This document shows, piece after piece, positions 49,890 through 63,064 of a stretch of 64,000 nt of DNA (position 1 is the stretch's first letter; each line of letters starts with the position of its first letter). Location: the NCBI GenBank assembly GCA_030620095.1, contig JAUTXW010000137.1, positions 62,001-126,000 on the forward strand, read 5' to 3'. The position numbers were made by a program, and so were the translations under genes. The notes under the pieces were generated by a model. It saw only the letters and a list, made by a program, of their open reading frames with translations, made no database searches and was not told where the DNA came from. This stretch comes from Kuschelorhynchus macadamiae. Its lineage: Eukaryota > Arthropoda > Insecta > Coleoptera > Curculionidae.

Positions 49890-50635
49890 ATACAAACTTG
49901 AACAGGTCCCAAACTCTGAACAGAAGTGAAATCGAAAAGTTTTTATGAGAATCACCTGACAGTCAGTATTTACTGCTGAAAGTAGCTTTCACCATGGGGA
50001 TTTCAGGAGCGTGTAGAATCAATAAACTAATAAATTTGAAAATTGAAAATATCCAAGAAAAAGGGTGTTATTTGCTTATTGTGTTGCCTGACACAAAAAC
50101 TGTAAGAAAAAGTTTTACCATCCTTGAGGACGCATTTCAGGTAAACCCCGTTGCTTTGCGAAAAAAATACATTTCGTTACAACCAAAAAACACTATTCAC
50201 AGCCTATTTTTTGTCTATTATAAAACTGGTAAATCAGTGTGTGGGTATAAATACTATGTTAAGAATATCTTCAACAAGTGCTGCGTACCTTAATATAAAA
50301 TATCCAGAGCTGTGTACTGTTTGAGAAGATTTTCTGCTGCCTTAATAGCTAATGTAGCTGCTAATATAAGTACACTTAAGCACCATGGGGGGTGGAAATC
50401 CTCATCAATAGCGGATGGCTATCTAGAAGAATCCAAAGAAAACATAATCGAAATAGCTGAAAAAATTTAAGGTGCTAGCAAACCATCAAGCAATTGTGTC
50501 GGTCTGATAGAACCATTGTCGGCTTCTACAGGAAATATCGAAGATTGGACAATACAGAGTTCTTCGAAAGCTAATTCGTTCTCATTTAACATTAATATTA
50601 ATTTAAGTTATAATAATAATAATGTAAAATATTAA
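49890..50635 (+). pseudogene. Crypton/DIRS-type tyrosine recombinase relic
   Basis: Reads NRSEIEKFL, stop at 49946, then SPDSQYLLLKVAFTMGISGACRINKL (the catalytic Arg is in ACR), LLIVLPDTKTVRKSFTI (the TK lysine), an FFVYYKTGK strand, and after a frameshift near 50290 KYPELC, LRRFSAALIANVAA (second catalytic Arg), LKHHGGWKSSSIADGYLEES (His/Trp and the nucleophilic Tyr). A stop follows at 50468-50470, then an open tail GASKPSSNCVGLIEPLSAS to TAA at 50633-50635. The His of the HxxR motif is missing because about 7 bases have been lost just before LRR. This is the phage-integrase fold found in insect Crypton-like genes. Three lesions are visible; dead copy. Confidence 0.85.
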
Positions 50636-50639
50636 TAAA

Positions 50640-53785
<3,146 letters not shown>

Positions 53786-55851
53786 TATAGAGAGTGTTTA
53801 AAAACAATTGCGAAAAACTTAGCGGGGTGATTCGTGAGTTTATTTTAAGAAAAAAACCTCATATGAACATGTCCTAAACCTCATAACTTTTGAGATACAG
53901 GGTGTTAAACTTTTCAAAAAAAAATCTTTTTTTATAATATTTGGGATATCATTTTACATATCTTCGTGAAATTTCGTACACATTTTCTACGCATGATGAC
54001 ACATTTTCTGGCGTACAACATTTTTTAAAATTTTTACCAGTGGCGTCCGTACGGGATTTGCATTGCAAATTTTTGAAGAAAAAATGGTACGCCACTGCAA
54101 TTTTTTCATTTTCATATTTTTATAGAAAGCCTAGACATGTTTACATAGAAATTACCTCTTGCGTTTTTCTCGTCAGATGAACCGTTTAAAAGTTATTTAG
54201 CAAAATGTCGGAATTTTTGGAGTTTTGTAAAATTGGCTATGCACGAATGATCATTTTGCCAAATAACTTCTAAACCGTAGAAAGACCAAAAGTTAGGGAG
54301 CAGAATAGGGAATTTGAATTTGATATTCCTTGTTCAAAATAAAGGGCAGTTTGTTATAAACGTTGGGTCAAACGTCAACAATTAGGGAGATATTGCGATA
54401 TAAAGATGGCGGAATAATGAGGTTTTTATTTTTTATCTTTAAAACGAAAGCGATAGAATAATGAATTTTTATGGTATTTTAGAGTATTACTACTATGAAA
54501 ACACACTATCTGCATGTTTTTTCACTTTTTTAAAGTGAGTGGAAGGGGTTGAAATAGACTACCCCTATTATTCTTGTTAACTAAATTTAAAGAAAATCGT
54601 ACGCAACGACTTGGAAAAAATAAATTTGGATAGCTTGCTTTATTTAGAAACTTTTTACCTTTGGATTTTTTTCATAAACTTACCGATTTGAAATTAAAAA
54701 ATAAAATTTAAAGCTTTTTGGACGAAGAAATTTATTTTCGAAAAATAATCTAGCTGGCTGCTTTCAAACACAGTTTTATTTTGTATTAATGTTAAATTTT
54801 CTTCTGAACAAAAAATGTTCTTCACTTCTTCTTGTAGAAAATGAAAATATGACTCACCAGGTAATCTTAGAGGTAGAAAATGTGGCCCAATTAAGTGTTC
54901 ATCGACAATTCCTATCCAAACGTTAACGGAAAATTGATATTGATGTCTAGATTCTGTTATTAAATGTGGATTATCTTCAGTCCATACAAGCCTGTTATGA
55001 AAGTTTTGAATTGCATCTCTTAAAAAACTAGCTTCGTCCGAAAAGAGAATTTTTAAAATGTGACTGTTCAGAAGAAAATGAAATATAAGTACAAAATAAA
55101 ACTGTGTTTGAAAGCAGCCAACTAGATCATTTTTCTAAAATAAATTTCTTTGTCCCGTAATGCTTTACATTTTATTTTTTAATTTCAAATCGATAAGTTT
55201 ATAAAAAAAATTCACGAAGTAAAAAAGTTTCTAAATAAACCAAGCTATTCAAATTTGTTTTTTTCCAAGTCGTTGCGTAAGCTTTTCTTTAAATTTAGTT
55301 AACAAGAATAATAGAGATAGTCTATTTCAACCCCTGCCACTCATTTTAAAAAAGTGAAAAAATTTGCAGATAGTGTGTTTTCATAGTAGTAATACTCCCA
55401 TAAAATTTCACTATTCTATCGGTTTTAGTTTTTAAGATAAAAAACAAAAACATTATTTTTCCGCCATGCATGACCAATTTTGCTTAACAAAACTCCAAAA
55501 ATATCGACATTTTACTAAAAAAATGTCCAACTGAAAAAATGTCAGTGGCGTACTATTTTTTCTTCAAAAATATGTAATGCAAATCCCGTACGGACGCCAC
55601 TGGTAGAAATTTAAAAAAAATGTTGTACACCAGAAAATGTGTCTTGATCCGTAGAAAATGTGTACCAAATTTCACGAAGATATCCAGAATGGTATCCCAA
55701 ATATTATATAAAAAAGTTTTTTTTGTGAAAAGTTTAACACGCTGTATCTCAAATTATTTAGGACATATGTTCATATGAAGTATTTTTATTAAAATGAATT
55801 CAAGAATCACCCCCTTATGTTTTTCGCATTTGTTTTGAAACACCCTGTATA
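53786..55851. mobile_element. 2-kb hairpin (fold-back) Tc1/mariner-like element
   Basis: The left arm 53786 to about 54810 and the right arm about 55066-55851 are inverted copies. The left arm is longer because of an extra block at about 54180-54410. The ends read TATAGAGAGTGTTT on the left and AAACACCCTGTATA on the right, the common TACAGGGTG type. Shared landmarks include GCGTCCGTACGGGATTTGCA (54043), CAAGTCGTTGCGTA-type (54605) and GGCTGCTTTCAAACACAG (54757). The short loop keeps a transposase fragment. Confidence 0.85.
54805..55061 (-). pseudogene. Transposase (DDE) fragment in the hairpin loop
   Basis: Read on the minus strand: ILFSDEASFLRDA (with the first catalytic Asp, about 55050), IQNFHNRLVWTEDNPHLIT, RHQYQFSVNVWIGIVDEHLI, GPHFLPLRLPGESYFHFLQE. 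This FSDEA..NxHNxxxW..ENPH..FSVNVWxGIV pattern is a familiar Tc1/mariner-superfamily (DDE_3) insect transposase. The frame is intact across about 85 codons, but the N-terminal helix-turn-helix and the remaining catalytic residues are absent. Unusually well preserved compared with its arms. Confidence 0.85.
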
Positions 55852-57405
55852 TTGGTTGTTATATGGCGAGGTAAATAACATTTTTAATCCACATGTCGGG
55901 TGTGATTTAGAACAGATAATCCGTGCGGTATATAATCAGCAAAGAAATTTATTATTTCCAAAATATCTCGCTGTGCGTATATCGCAGTCCTTGAAAAGTA
56001 ATTGCCCCAATTTTTGGTTATTCAACTCTGGCTATAGATAAGCATTTTATCTGTTAATTTTGATGGAGGAAAAAAAAGCAAAAATCTTGGCCATTATTCT
56101 CTATCAGTTGCAAATTTTGCACATGCTGATAACAGATCTGTTCGACAGTCACAGTTTACTTCGGGCACATTGCTTATAGAAATTAAAAATAGGCATAATT
56201 TAATTTTTTTCCAATAAATCGACCTTTTAAATTAGAAGGTTGAGTTCCTAAAAAAGTCTCTAATTCGACTGAAAAACAACGTCGAGCTCACGTGGTTGAA
56301 ACAAAGAGCTATCGTGCCGGCTGAAACAATTGAAGGCGCGCGCCTCATCGCCCACGTTTTTTTCCGGGGAAATTCTTCGTATTCAGAAAGTTTTCAATTT
56401 AGTTTGATGAAAACTTTGGTAAGTTTTGCAGTTGGTTTTTCAAGAGCCAGAAGTGGTCGTTGTTTGTGTCCACTGCCACGGTCAAGTGTTATTTTTATGA
56501 TGAAGACCTTGACATTGAAAGTACCAGAAATTTGCATTTTTGCACCAGGTATACAATTTTTTTACTTTTAAAGGTAATTAATACTATTGTTCCGGTATTG
56601 TCAAATTAATTTCTTGTAATGCAATATTTTATTTAAAAGTATTTTCAGTTTTTTTGTAGTTACTAAACCAAATTCATTACACACCTACATTGATGTACTA
56701 CGAAAATAATCTTATCCGCTATATTCTATTTCTTTTGTATCTGTTAATTTAAAAATATTTTATTTTGGTTTCTTTTGTATTATTTCCCTTTATTTCTATA
56801 ATACTGTCAGATTTTTGGCTTTTCCGTATATCAACAGAAGTCAAATTACTGTATATGAATTGTTTATAAACTACATGTTTTAAGAAAAATAAGAATTCAT
56901 TTATCACAACATTTAAATGTAAATCAATCCTATAATATTTTTTTGACTTAAAAATGCAACTTCTTATAATAAACCATATGTCTCAAAATCGTAATGACAC
57001 TGACCAGAAACTACAAAAAAATCTAACGTACTAAACTTTATATGGAAAAAATCTGTTAAATATGATGTACAACTGTTTTTTGAGATTTTTTCGAGACGAG
57101 TAATTTATTAAGAGGATATTGGAGGAAATTTAAATTCTCGATTCTGCTGATGCACACAAGTGAGGTCTGCAATGTGACAGTCAATGTGGATCAATGGTAG
57201 AAACTTTATTAGTGTAGCGAACGAGCCGGACGTTCAGCCAAATACAAGACATGACGATTGGTCCAGAGCAGAAGTATGGTGTTTTGTCCAGAGCGGAAGT
57301 ATGTTGTCGAAAAGTTTACAGTTTTCAATAAACAAAAAACATAGATAAGCTTTTTTGAAGCAGAAAAAAAAATGAAATATGAAAAAATACTGACGAATAA
57401 TCAAG
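55852..57405. other. No confident gene; two weak ORFs
   Basis: A 38-codon ORF at 56063-56179 (MEEKKAKILAIILYQLQILH...) has a tidy start but no supporting context. A GC-richer patch at 56280-56480 contains CACGTG and a consensus donor (TTTG|GTAAGT, 56415) within a 91-codon ORF. A short tandem of GTCCAGAGCRGAAGTATG lies at 57260-57302. None is recognised. Confidence 0.25.
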
Positions 57406-57409
57406 GAAG

Positions 57410-57585
57410 AACTACTTCTGTTTTATAATTCTAGATTAGATTTTTTCATAAAAAATTGCATTTAGCGCCCAACTATACATATTTCCCTATTGAAATCACA
57501 TTGAAGCTAATACATTATACACTCTTATAGTTTTAACATAATATTACAGCGGCGGAAGGCTTGCAAATGATCCATAATACTGCGT
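57410..57585 (+). repeat. Partial copy of the TTAA MITE at 24515
   Basis: Shares TTTAGCGCCCAACTATACAT, GCGGCGGAAGGCTTGCAAAT and TACTGCGTGCAG with 24895-25020 in the same order and spacing, but breaks off before the terminal CTCCC. Confidence 0.8.
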
Positions 57586-57589
57586 GCAG

Positions 57590-58370
57590 TATTATAAAAC
57601 AACTTACTTTTCTTGGGACATTTTTTTCTTCGTTGGTAAATAAGATGCTGAAAAGTCAATGCTCTTTATGGTTATTCCAATATCCTCTTAAGAATGAAAT
57701 CTAAAAATTACTTAATGTTATGATGACGCGGAGACATTTCGACGCAAAAATAACAACATACTATGAGAACAAATATTAATTATATGATTTAATTCTTAAT
57801 AGGTATGTGAGAAGCAAAAAAAAATCAATAACAGCATTGAAAATGATGTTTTCTTTAACATAATTTACAGTTTTAAAATAGGTATGTTAAAATAATAATT
57901 TTTTTTGATATGAATGTGTTAATAAATAATAACAATAAACCTATTAAAATAATTTATTAAGTGTAACCAGGTCCCATGCCCTCTCTACAGTCAAGTATCC
58001 TACAAATCTCCAGATTTAATATATTTTCTGTTAGAACTGATTACATTTTTGCATTCAACTTTTTTTGAAAAAATTTTTGAGGGAAATTACAAGAATTCGT
58101 AAACGTAATCTCTATTTATACAAAGTCGTTTGCAAACCGAATATTTTATTGGAAAACCTACATACCGTTTCGCCATCTTTTGCAAGCGAGGTCGATTAGA
58201 GTGTTCACATAATCGCTATGAGATGGCGCAAGTTACCAGGGAGCCACGATTTTAATTTTGTTCTTGCTTAAATCTGAATCCTTACGATTATTTATTTGTC
58301 AAAAAATATCATTAAATATTGCCACACTATAATAAAATTAGGATAATTGGTTAAGAATGGGTAAAATACA
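57590..58370. other. No gene seen
   Basis: AT-rich, featureless. Confidence 0.4.
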
Positions 58371-58379
58371 GCGCCAGAG

Positions 58380-58755
58380 TGGTCACACTGAAATTTTAAT
58401 ATAAGCATTTATTAAATTTTAAAATGCATTCAGGAACGCAACCAGAACTTTTGTTCAAATGGGGAGAGCAGAATTCGCTTAATATAATATTATAAATAAT
58501 TATTTCAATAATTATAATAATTTATTTTTATTAAAAAAGCATTTTAAGGTACCTAGTAAGTACGAGGTATGTGTTAACAAGACGGCAAGGTTATGTAACA
58601 GTGATTTTTCATACCATCCACTTTAGGGTTAATATTTTGTCTAGATAATTGATTGTCTTGATAAGTCCTAATTGATCTTATCTATCCATAGACGAACTAT
58701 AGAAGACCTATCGATACGTTGTAGTTAACGATTTAGTTATTGCTACCTATCGATA
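58380..58755. promoter_or_regulatory. Motif-1 and paired DRE elements, possible housekeeping promoter
   Basis: TGGTCACACTG at 58380-58390 fits the Drosophila core-promoter Motif 1 consensus YGGTCACACTR. Two exact DREs (TATCGATA) follow at 58709-58716 and 58748-58755. Motif 1 and DRE mark TATA-less housekeeping promoters in flies. The spacing is loose and no transcription start is shown. A CAGAGGCGTCCCT sequence at 58807, like a hAT end, complicates the picture. Confidence 0.4.
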
Positions 58756-58933
58756 GTTGCGATAAAGGTGGTTTTGAGAGACAAAAAATCTCGGGCAGTT
58801 GTCAGAGCAGAGGCGTCCCTTGTTATTGTGGGGGGAGGATGCAAGAAAGGAAGAATTAACAGTGACTAAAAAAATACTTTTTGTATGTAATTGTTACTCA
58901 TTTACAATTCAGCCCACTACTTAAGATAACAAG

Positions 58934-59080
58934 ATGTCTCAGAAACCAAACCCAAACATTACACTATTAGAAATAGACATATTTATGAGTTCATTTAGGC
59001 GGAAATTGGGAGAATTTAACAATGCATGGACGAATTCACAGGGGAAGACAGTTGCACAATGTTGGCGAATTTTTGCATAG
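58934..59080 (+). CDS. Short ORF after a good splice acceptor, unrecognised
   Basis: 48 residues: MSQKPNPNITLLEIDIF, then MSSFRRKLGEFNNAWTNSQG, then KTVAQCWRIFA and TAG. The start has A at -3. Just upstream is a strong acceptor (TTTACAATTCAG ending at 58912), as if the 5' UTR were spliced. Motif 1 and two DREs lie 180-550 bp upstream. No domain is recognised. It could be a short gene, the first coding exon of a longer one, or transposon debris. Confidence 0.3.
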   Translation: MSQKPNPNITLLEIDIFMSSFRRKLGEFNNAWTNSQGKTVAQCWRIFA

Positions 59081-59259
59081 TTTTGAAGATATAATGCAAA
59101 ATCGTATTTTTTTTTGTAGCTTATTCAACAGTTTTCCTCTCTGAATTCATCCGGGCATTTTGAGATTCTCTTCAATTTGTTATTTCTTATTATAAATTAA
59201 TATTATGAATTTGAGATATTTCTTCTTACCGTAAATAATATGTTTTCACTTTCATTTTT

Positions 59260-60221
59260 ACTTCCCTCATAAAAGTGAAGTATTGTAATAGTGGAAAAAC
59301 TACCCTCCCAGGGTTTTACAGATCTTCAAATTTTTAGGGTCTCTGTTTTCTCAATTTTGTCGGTCTGTATGTTTGTCAAAAAGTAGGAGTCATATGTGGA
59401 TGACCTGGTAACAATTTGGTAGAAATCCAATATGGCGACCTAGTTAAATGTATCCAATTTTTCTGAAATTTTGCATAAATATCAAATATTACCTAGGAAT
59501 CAACTGGTAAGTTTTGGTACGAATTCAAGATGGCGAAATAAAATATTTAAAAAGTCAGTAAATTTCATTTACCCGGAACTTCCCTCGCTACCAATTTTTG
59601 CTTTTATTACCTGAAGTGTGACCCGATTTAGTTCCGCACATAGTCATTTAGTAACACATATGTATGCACTATCTTTCCAAACGATTTTATTGAGGCCTAT
59701 TTTGTTCTGCCATATTGGATTCGTTAACCGTTTCTACCTATGCTTTGATTTTTGCGCATAATTTAAAATAAATTGATTAACTAGTTTTACACTGATGTTT
59801 TCAAGACTGCCATTTTGTTCGGCAATGTTTAAATCGTACCAGTTTATCCCTATATTACATTTATTTTTTCTGCAAAATTTGAAGTCCACTGAATAAGATT
59901 TTTTACGATGATTTTTAAAACATGTTATTTGGCCGTCATCGTACCAATCCTATGTAACACTTGATTTTGTGCAAAATTTGAGGTAAATTGGATAAATAGT
60001 TTTTTAGTAATATTTTTTTTAGCATTTCGATAGGACGTCATTTTGTTTCGCCGTATTGTATTTTTATCAAAGTGTTACCAGGTCGTTAGACAGAAAGGCA
60101 GACAGACCCGACCGCGACAGACCATAGGAATCGAGAAAACATGTTTTTCGGCTTGTAGGGACCTCGAAACGTAAAGTGATTTTTTTCAGGATTAGGATAC
60201 TTCTCTTTTACGAGAGAAGTA
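59260..60221. repeat. Best-preserved complete fold-back copy
   Basis: About 960 bp with both termini: ACTTCCCTCATAAAAGTGAAG at the left and GAGAGAAGTAAC after CTTCTCTTTTAC at the right. Header blocks are inverted at the two ends (GGTCTGT/GACAGACC and TTTTCTC/GAGAAAA regions), with plus modules to about 59560 and minus modules from about 59570 on. It has no ORF. It defines the family as a palindrome-like element. Confidence 0.85.
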
Positions 60222-60229
60222 ACAATCAG

Positions 60230-60480
60230 CATGAAAAAGCTACTTAAGTATTAGATTGGTTTCAAATTCTGTGCATGAATTAAGTGTGATATAGAGATGA
60301 ACTGGTAAAATTGTGGTACGAGTTCAATATGGCGGAACAAAATGGCGGCCAAATAAAATATTTGTAATCGTGTAAAAATCACGCTTCCGGGTTTTACATA
60401 TCTGCGTTTTAGCGTCCATAGATGCCAAAAAAAAACATGTTTTCTTAATTCTGTCGGTTTGTCGCAAGTTGTGAAGATTT
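60230..60480 (+). repeat. Fold-back family module plus next header
   Basis: A module with ATGGCGGAACAAAATGGCGG (60330-60349), followed directly by a header (TTTTACATATCTGCGTTTTAG) at about 60392-60475. This shows the tail-to-head junction of the family. Confidence 0.75.
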
Positions 60481-60484
60481 TTGT

Positions 60485-60960
60485 GATATATTTCAAAATT
60501 TTATTAAAAACAACTGATTATCGAATTAAAAACCAAATAATTAAGAAAATTAATTTAAAAAATCGTTAATTTAGGTCTATAATCTTATGTTTTATTAAGT
60601 TTTATGCCTATCTTCAGTGATTTTTGATACATTCACATTTAAAAATTGAGTATTTCGAACTTTGAGAGGGTGTAAATCTAAACGGTTCAACCCAGGGTAA
60701 AACGAACTGCACATTCCAATGTTAGTTTTTTATTGTTTTCCTTATAGAATTTACTTCTGGTCTAGGCAGAAGTGAATGTTTTTCTGCTTTTTCAAAAAAA
60801 ATAAATAAAAATCGGAAAAAGTTTAATGTCATGTTGAATTTAAATTTGACGCCGAGATCATAAAAAACTATTTTTTGCATAAAATAAAAATTTACTAAAA
60901 TGTCATGATTTTGCATTTAAATTGACGTTTTTTTTATTAATTGGGTTTTATATTTTTTCT
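60485..60960. other. No gene seen
   Basis: AT-rich, featureless. Confidence 0.4.
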
Positions 60961-60964
60961 TTCT

Positions 60965-61170
60965 TTGAAGAGTAGGTATTGTAATCGTGAAAAAAACACC
61001 CTCTGAGATTTCTGCAGATCTTCACCTTTCAGGGTCCCTAGATGCCGAAAAACATATTTCCTCAATTCTGTCGGACTGTTTGGCGGTCCGCTTGTCTGTT
61101 CGCGGCCTAGCTGAAAAATTGCTTATTCGATTGTTTGCATATTTTGGTCAAAAATATAGGGATGACATAA
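60965..61170 (+). repeat. Fold-back family header running into a minisatellite
   Basis: Starts GAGTAGGTATTGTAATCG, with the ACACCCTCTGAGATTTCTGC and CAGGGTCCCTAGATGCCG blocks and the GTCTGTTCGCGGC block. It breaks off at GGGATGACATAA, where the 30-bp minisatellite begins. Confidence 0.8.
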
Positions 61171-61171
61171 A

Positions 61172-61784
61172 ATTCTGAGTTTAAAGTGAGAATTCAGTAA
61201 AATTCTGAGTTTAAAGTAGTAATTTGATAAAATTCTGAGTTTCAAGTCGTAATTTAACTAAATTCTGAGTTTGAAGTCGGCATTTAACTAAATTCTGAGT
61301 TTAACGTCGGAATTTAACAAAATTCTTAGTTTGAAGTCAGAATCTAAATAAATTCTGAGTTTAAAATCGAAATTTAACAACATTCTGAGTTTAAAGTCGA
61401 AATTTATCAAAATTCTAAGTTTAAGGTCGGAATTTAACAAAATTCTAAGTTTTAGTCAGATTTTAGTACTCTGAGTTTGAGGTAAGAATTTAGTAACATT
61501 CTGAGGAATTTAGCAAAATTCTGAGTTTGAAGCCGGAATTTAACTAAATTCTGAGTTTAAAGTAGGAATTTAACTGAAATCTGAATTTAAAGTAGGAATT
61601 TAATAAAATTCTGAGTTCAAAGTAAGAATTGAGTAAAATTCTGAGTTTAAAGTAGGAATTTAATAAAATTCTGAGTTTGAAGTAGCAATTTAACTAAATT
61701 CTGAGTTTGAAGTCCGAATGTAACTAAATTCTGAGTTTAAAGTAGGAACTTAACTAAATTTTGAGTTTAAAGTCGGAATTAAAT
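61172..61784 (+). repeat. 30-bp minisatellite, 21 units
   Basis: The consensus unit begins ATTCTGAGTTTAAAGT and continues with a variable RGGAATTTAAC.AA part. Most units are exactly 30 bp; a few are shortened (near 61458 and 61500). Units differ by several substitutions, so the array is not recent. Confidence 0.95.
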
Positions 61785-61804
61785 GTCAATCACAATAATG
61801 CTAT

Positions 61805-61925
61805 ATCCTTAAATTCGAAGTTTAAACTCAAAATATTACTAAATTCTGACTAAACTCAAAATGTTTTTAAATTCCGATTTTAAACACAGAATTTTTTTAA
61901 ATTCCTACTTTAAACCCAGAATGTA
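61805..61925 (-). repeat. Inverted units of the same minisatellite
   Basis: About four units in reverse orientation (AAATTCCGATTTTAAAC, AAATTCCTACTTTAAACCC and similar), separated from the forward array by about 20 bp. Confidence 0.85.
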
Positions 61926-61964
61926 TTTATTATGCTCAATACATACATGTCTTAAGATCTTGTA

Positions 61965-62140
61965 GTTCTTAGGATTAGACGGTGTCAAAATGGAATCGTT
62001 TTCCGACGTTTCGTCTTCAATTGCTCCAGGCATCTTCAGGGATCTTTATTTCACGCAACACTGAACACAGACACAATACGTCGAAAAGTGATTCCATTTT
62101 AATAAACTCCAATCCGAAGAACCATGATTTCTTAGTTGAC
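61965..62140. mobile_element. Inverted pair of Penelope-type 3' ends with hammerhead-like motif
   Basis: The minus-strand motif at 62001-62045 reads CCCTGAAGATGCC, loop, GAC, GAAACGTCGGAA, which matches the CUGANGA / GAAAC / GUC order. A second, inverted copy of the flank (GGAATC.TTTTCGACGTATT, read on the minus strand) lies at 62080-62100. Similar flanking sequence follows the Penelope relic at 25035-25080. Confidence 0.5.
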
Positions 62141-62207
62141 TAACGGCGTGAAAGCTTCCGTTTTACATAAGGGTCTTTTTTAAATAAAATAATTACGAAT
62201 TAGTTTA

Positions 62208-63060
62208 AGACCGACTTCAAAAAGTTAAATTTTCAAGATAGAATAAAAAAATATTTTTTTATATCAATTCAATCCCTTAAAAAATCCCGCTTATCTTTCC
62301 GTCGCTTATTTATGATTTTATTTGTTTTATACGCCTGTAATTAAAACGGTAATTAGTTTTCTAAAATAAAAAGGGTTTTTGTTATTATTATAATTTAACT
62401 ACTTTTAATCGGTATCCGTAAATGTTTCGTTAATGATTATAAGAGTGCCCAGCCACGTATGACTGACATATCTTGCATAGTCTGGTGATCGTTTGTCGTC
62501 ATTCCAAAAGGGGCTCGTAAATTAGCAGAACCAAAAAAATATTAAAAAACAAGAAGGCTTTGTCTATTAAGGTGAATAGAGTCCTTCAGAGAGTCTAGGA
62601 GGAGTTATTGACCTGCTCGTGCGGTGCGAACGGCCTGCACGATGACACTCGGGAAAGAGGTCGCGTTCGCTCGCTGGGCCCCCCGAATAGGGTCGAGGAA
62701 CGCTCCGTGGAGTGACTGACCTCGATTGCGACGTCGAAAAGGCTATTGAGATCATCCGAAAGAGATACAGATGCTTTTTAAAACGTAGGAAGTGCAACAG
62801 TATACCTAATCTATTTAGGGAAGTCTTAAAAACTCACATATAAATCTATTTGAGAAGTGCGAATTATTTTAGACTGAATGTCAAAACTGTTCCTCCGCAG
62901 CGGAGATCCAATTCCTCTGCTAATTAGGGATGGACATATATACACGGCATCCTACGTCTAATAGGCTTAAGAGCAACTAAAGAAATCCTTTAAATATATT
63001 TTACTTTCAGTGTGAAAACATATTTTTACTCTTTAGTGCTTTTTTTTGAAGTTGGTTCTA
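62208..63060. mobile_element. Element with GACCGACTTCAAAAA-type inverted ends
   Basis: Ends AAGACCGACTTCAAAAAG (62211) and TTTTTTTTGAAGTTGGTTCT (63041-63060) are inverted, like those at 27405-28060. A GC-rich block at 62560-62780 inside it gives a 76-codon minus ORF and a plus frame DVEKAIEIIRKRYRCF; neither is recognised. Confidence 0.45.
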
Positions 63061-63064
63061 TTTT

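Noticed and set aside
58807..58830. CAGAGGCGTCCCT as the left end of a hAT element
   Set aside because: No matching right end was found within a plausible distance.
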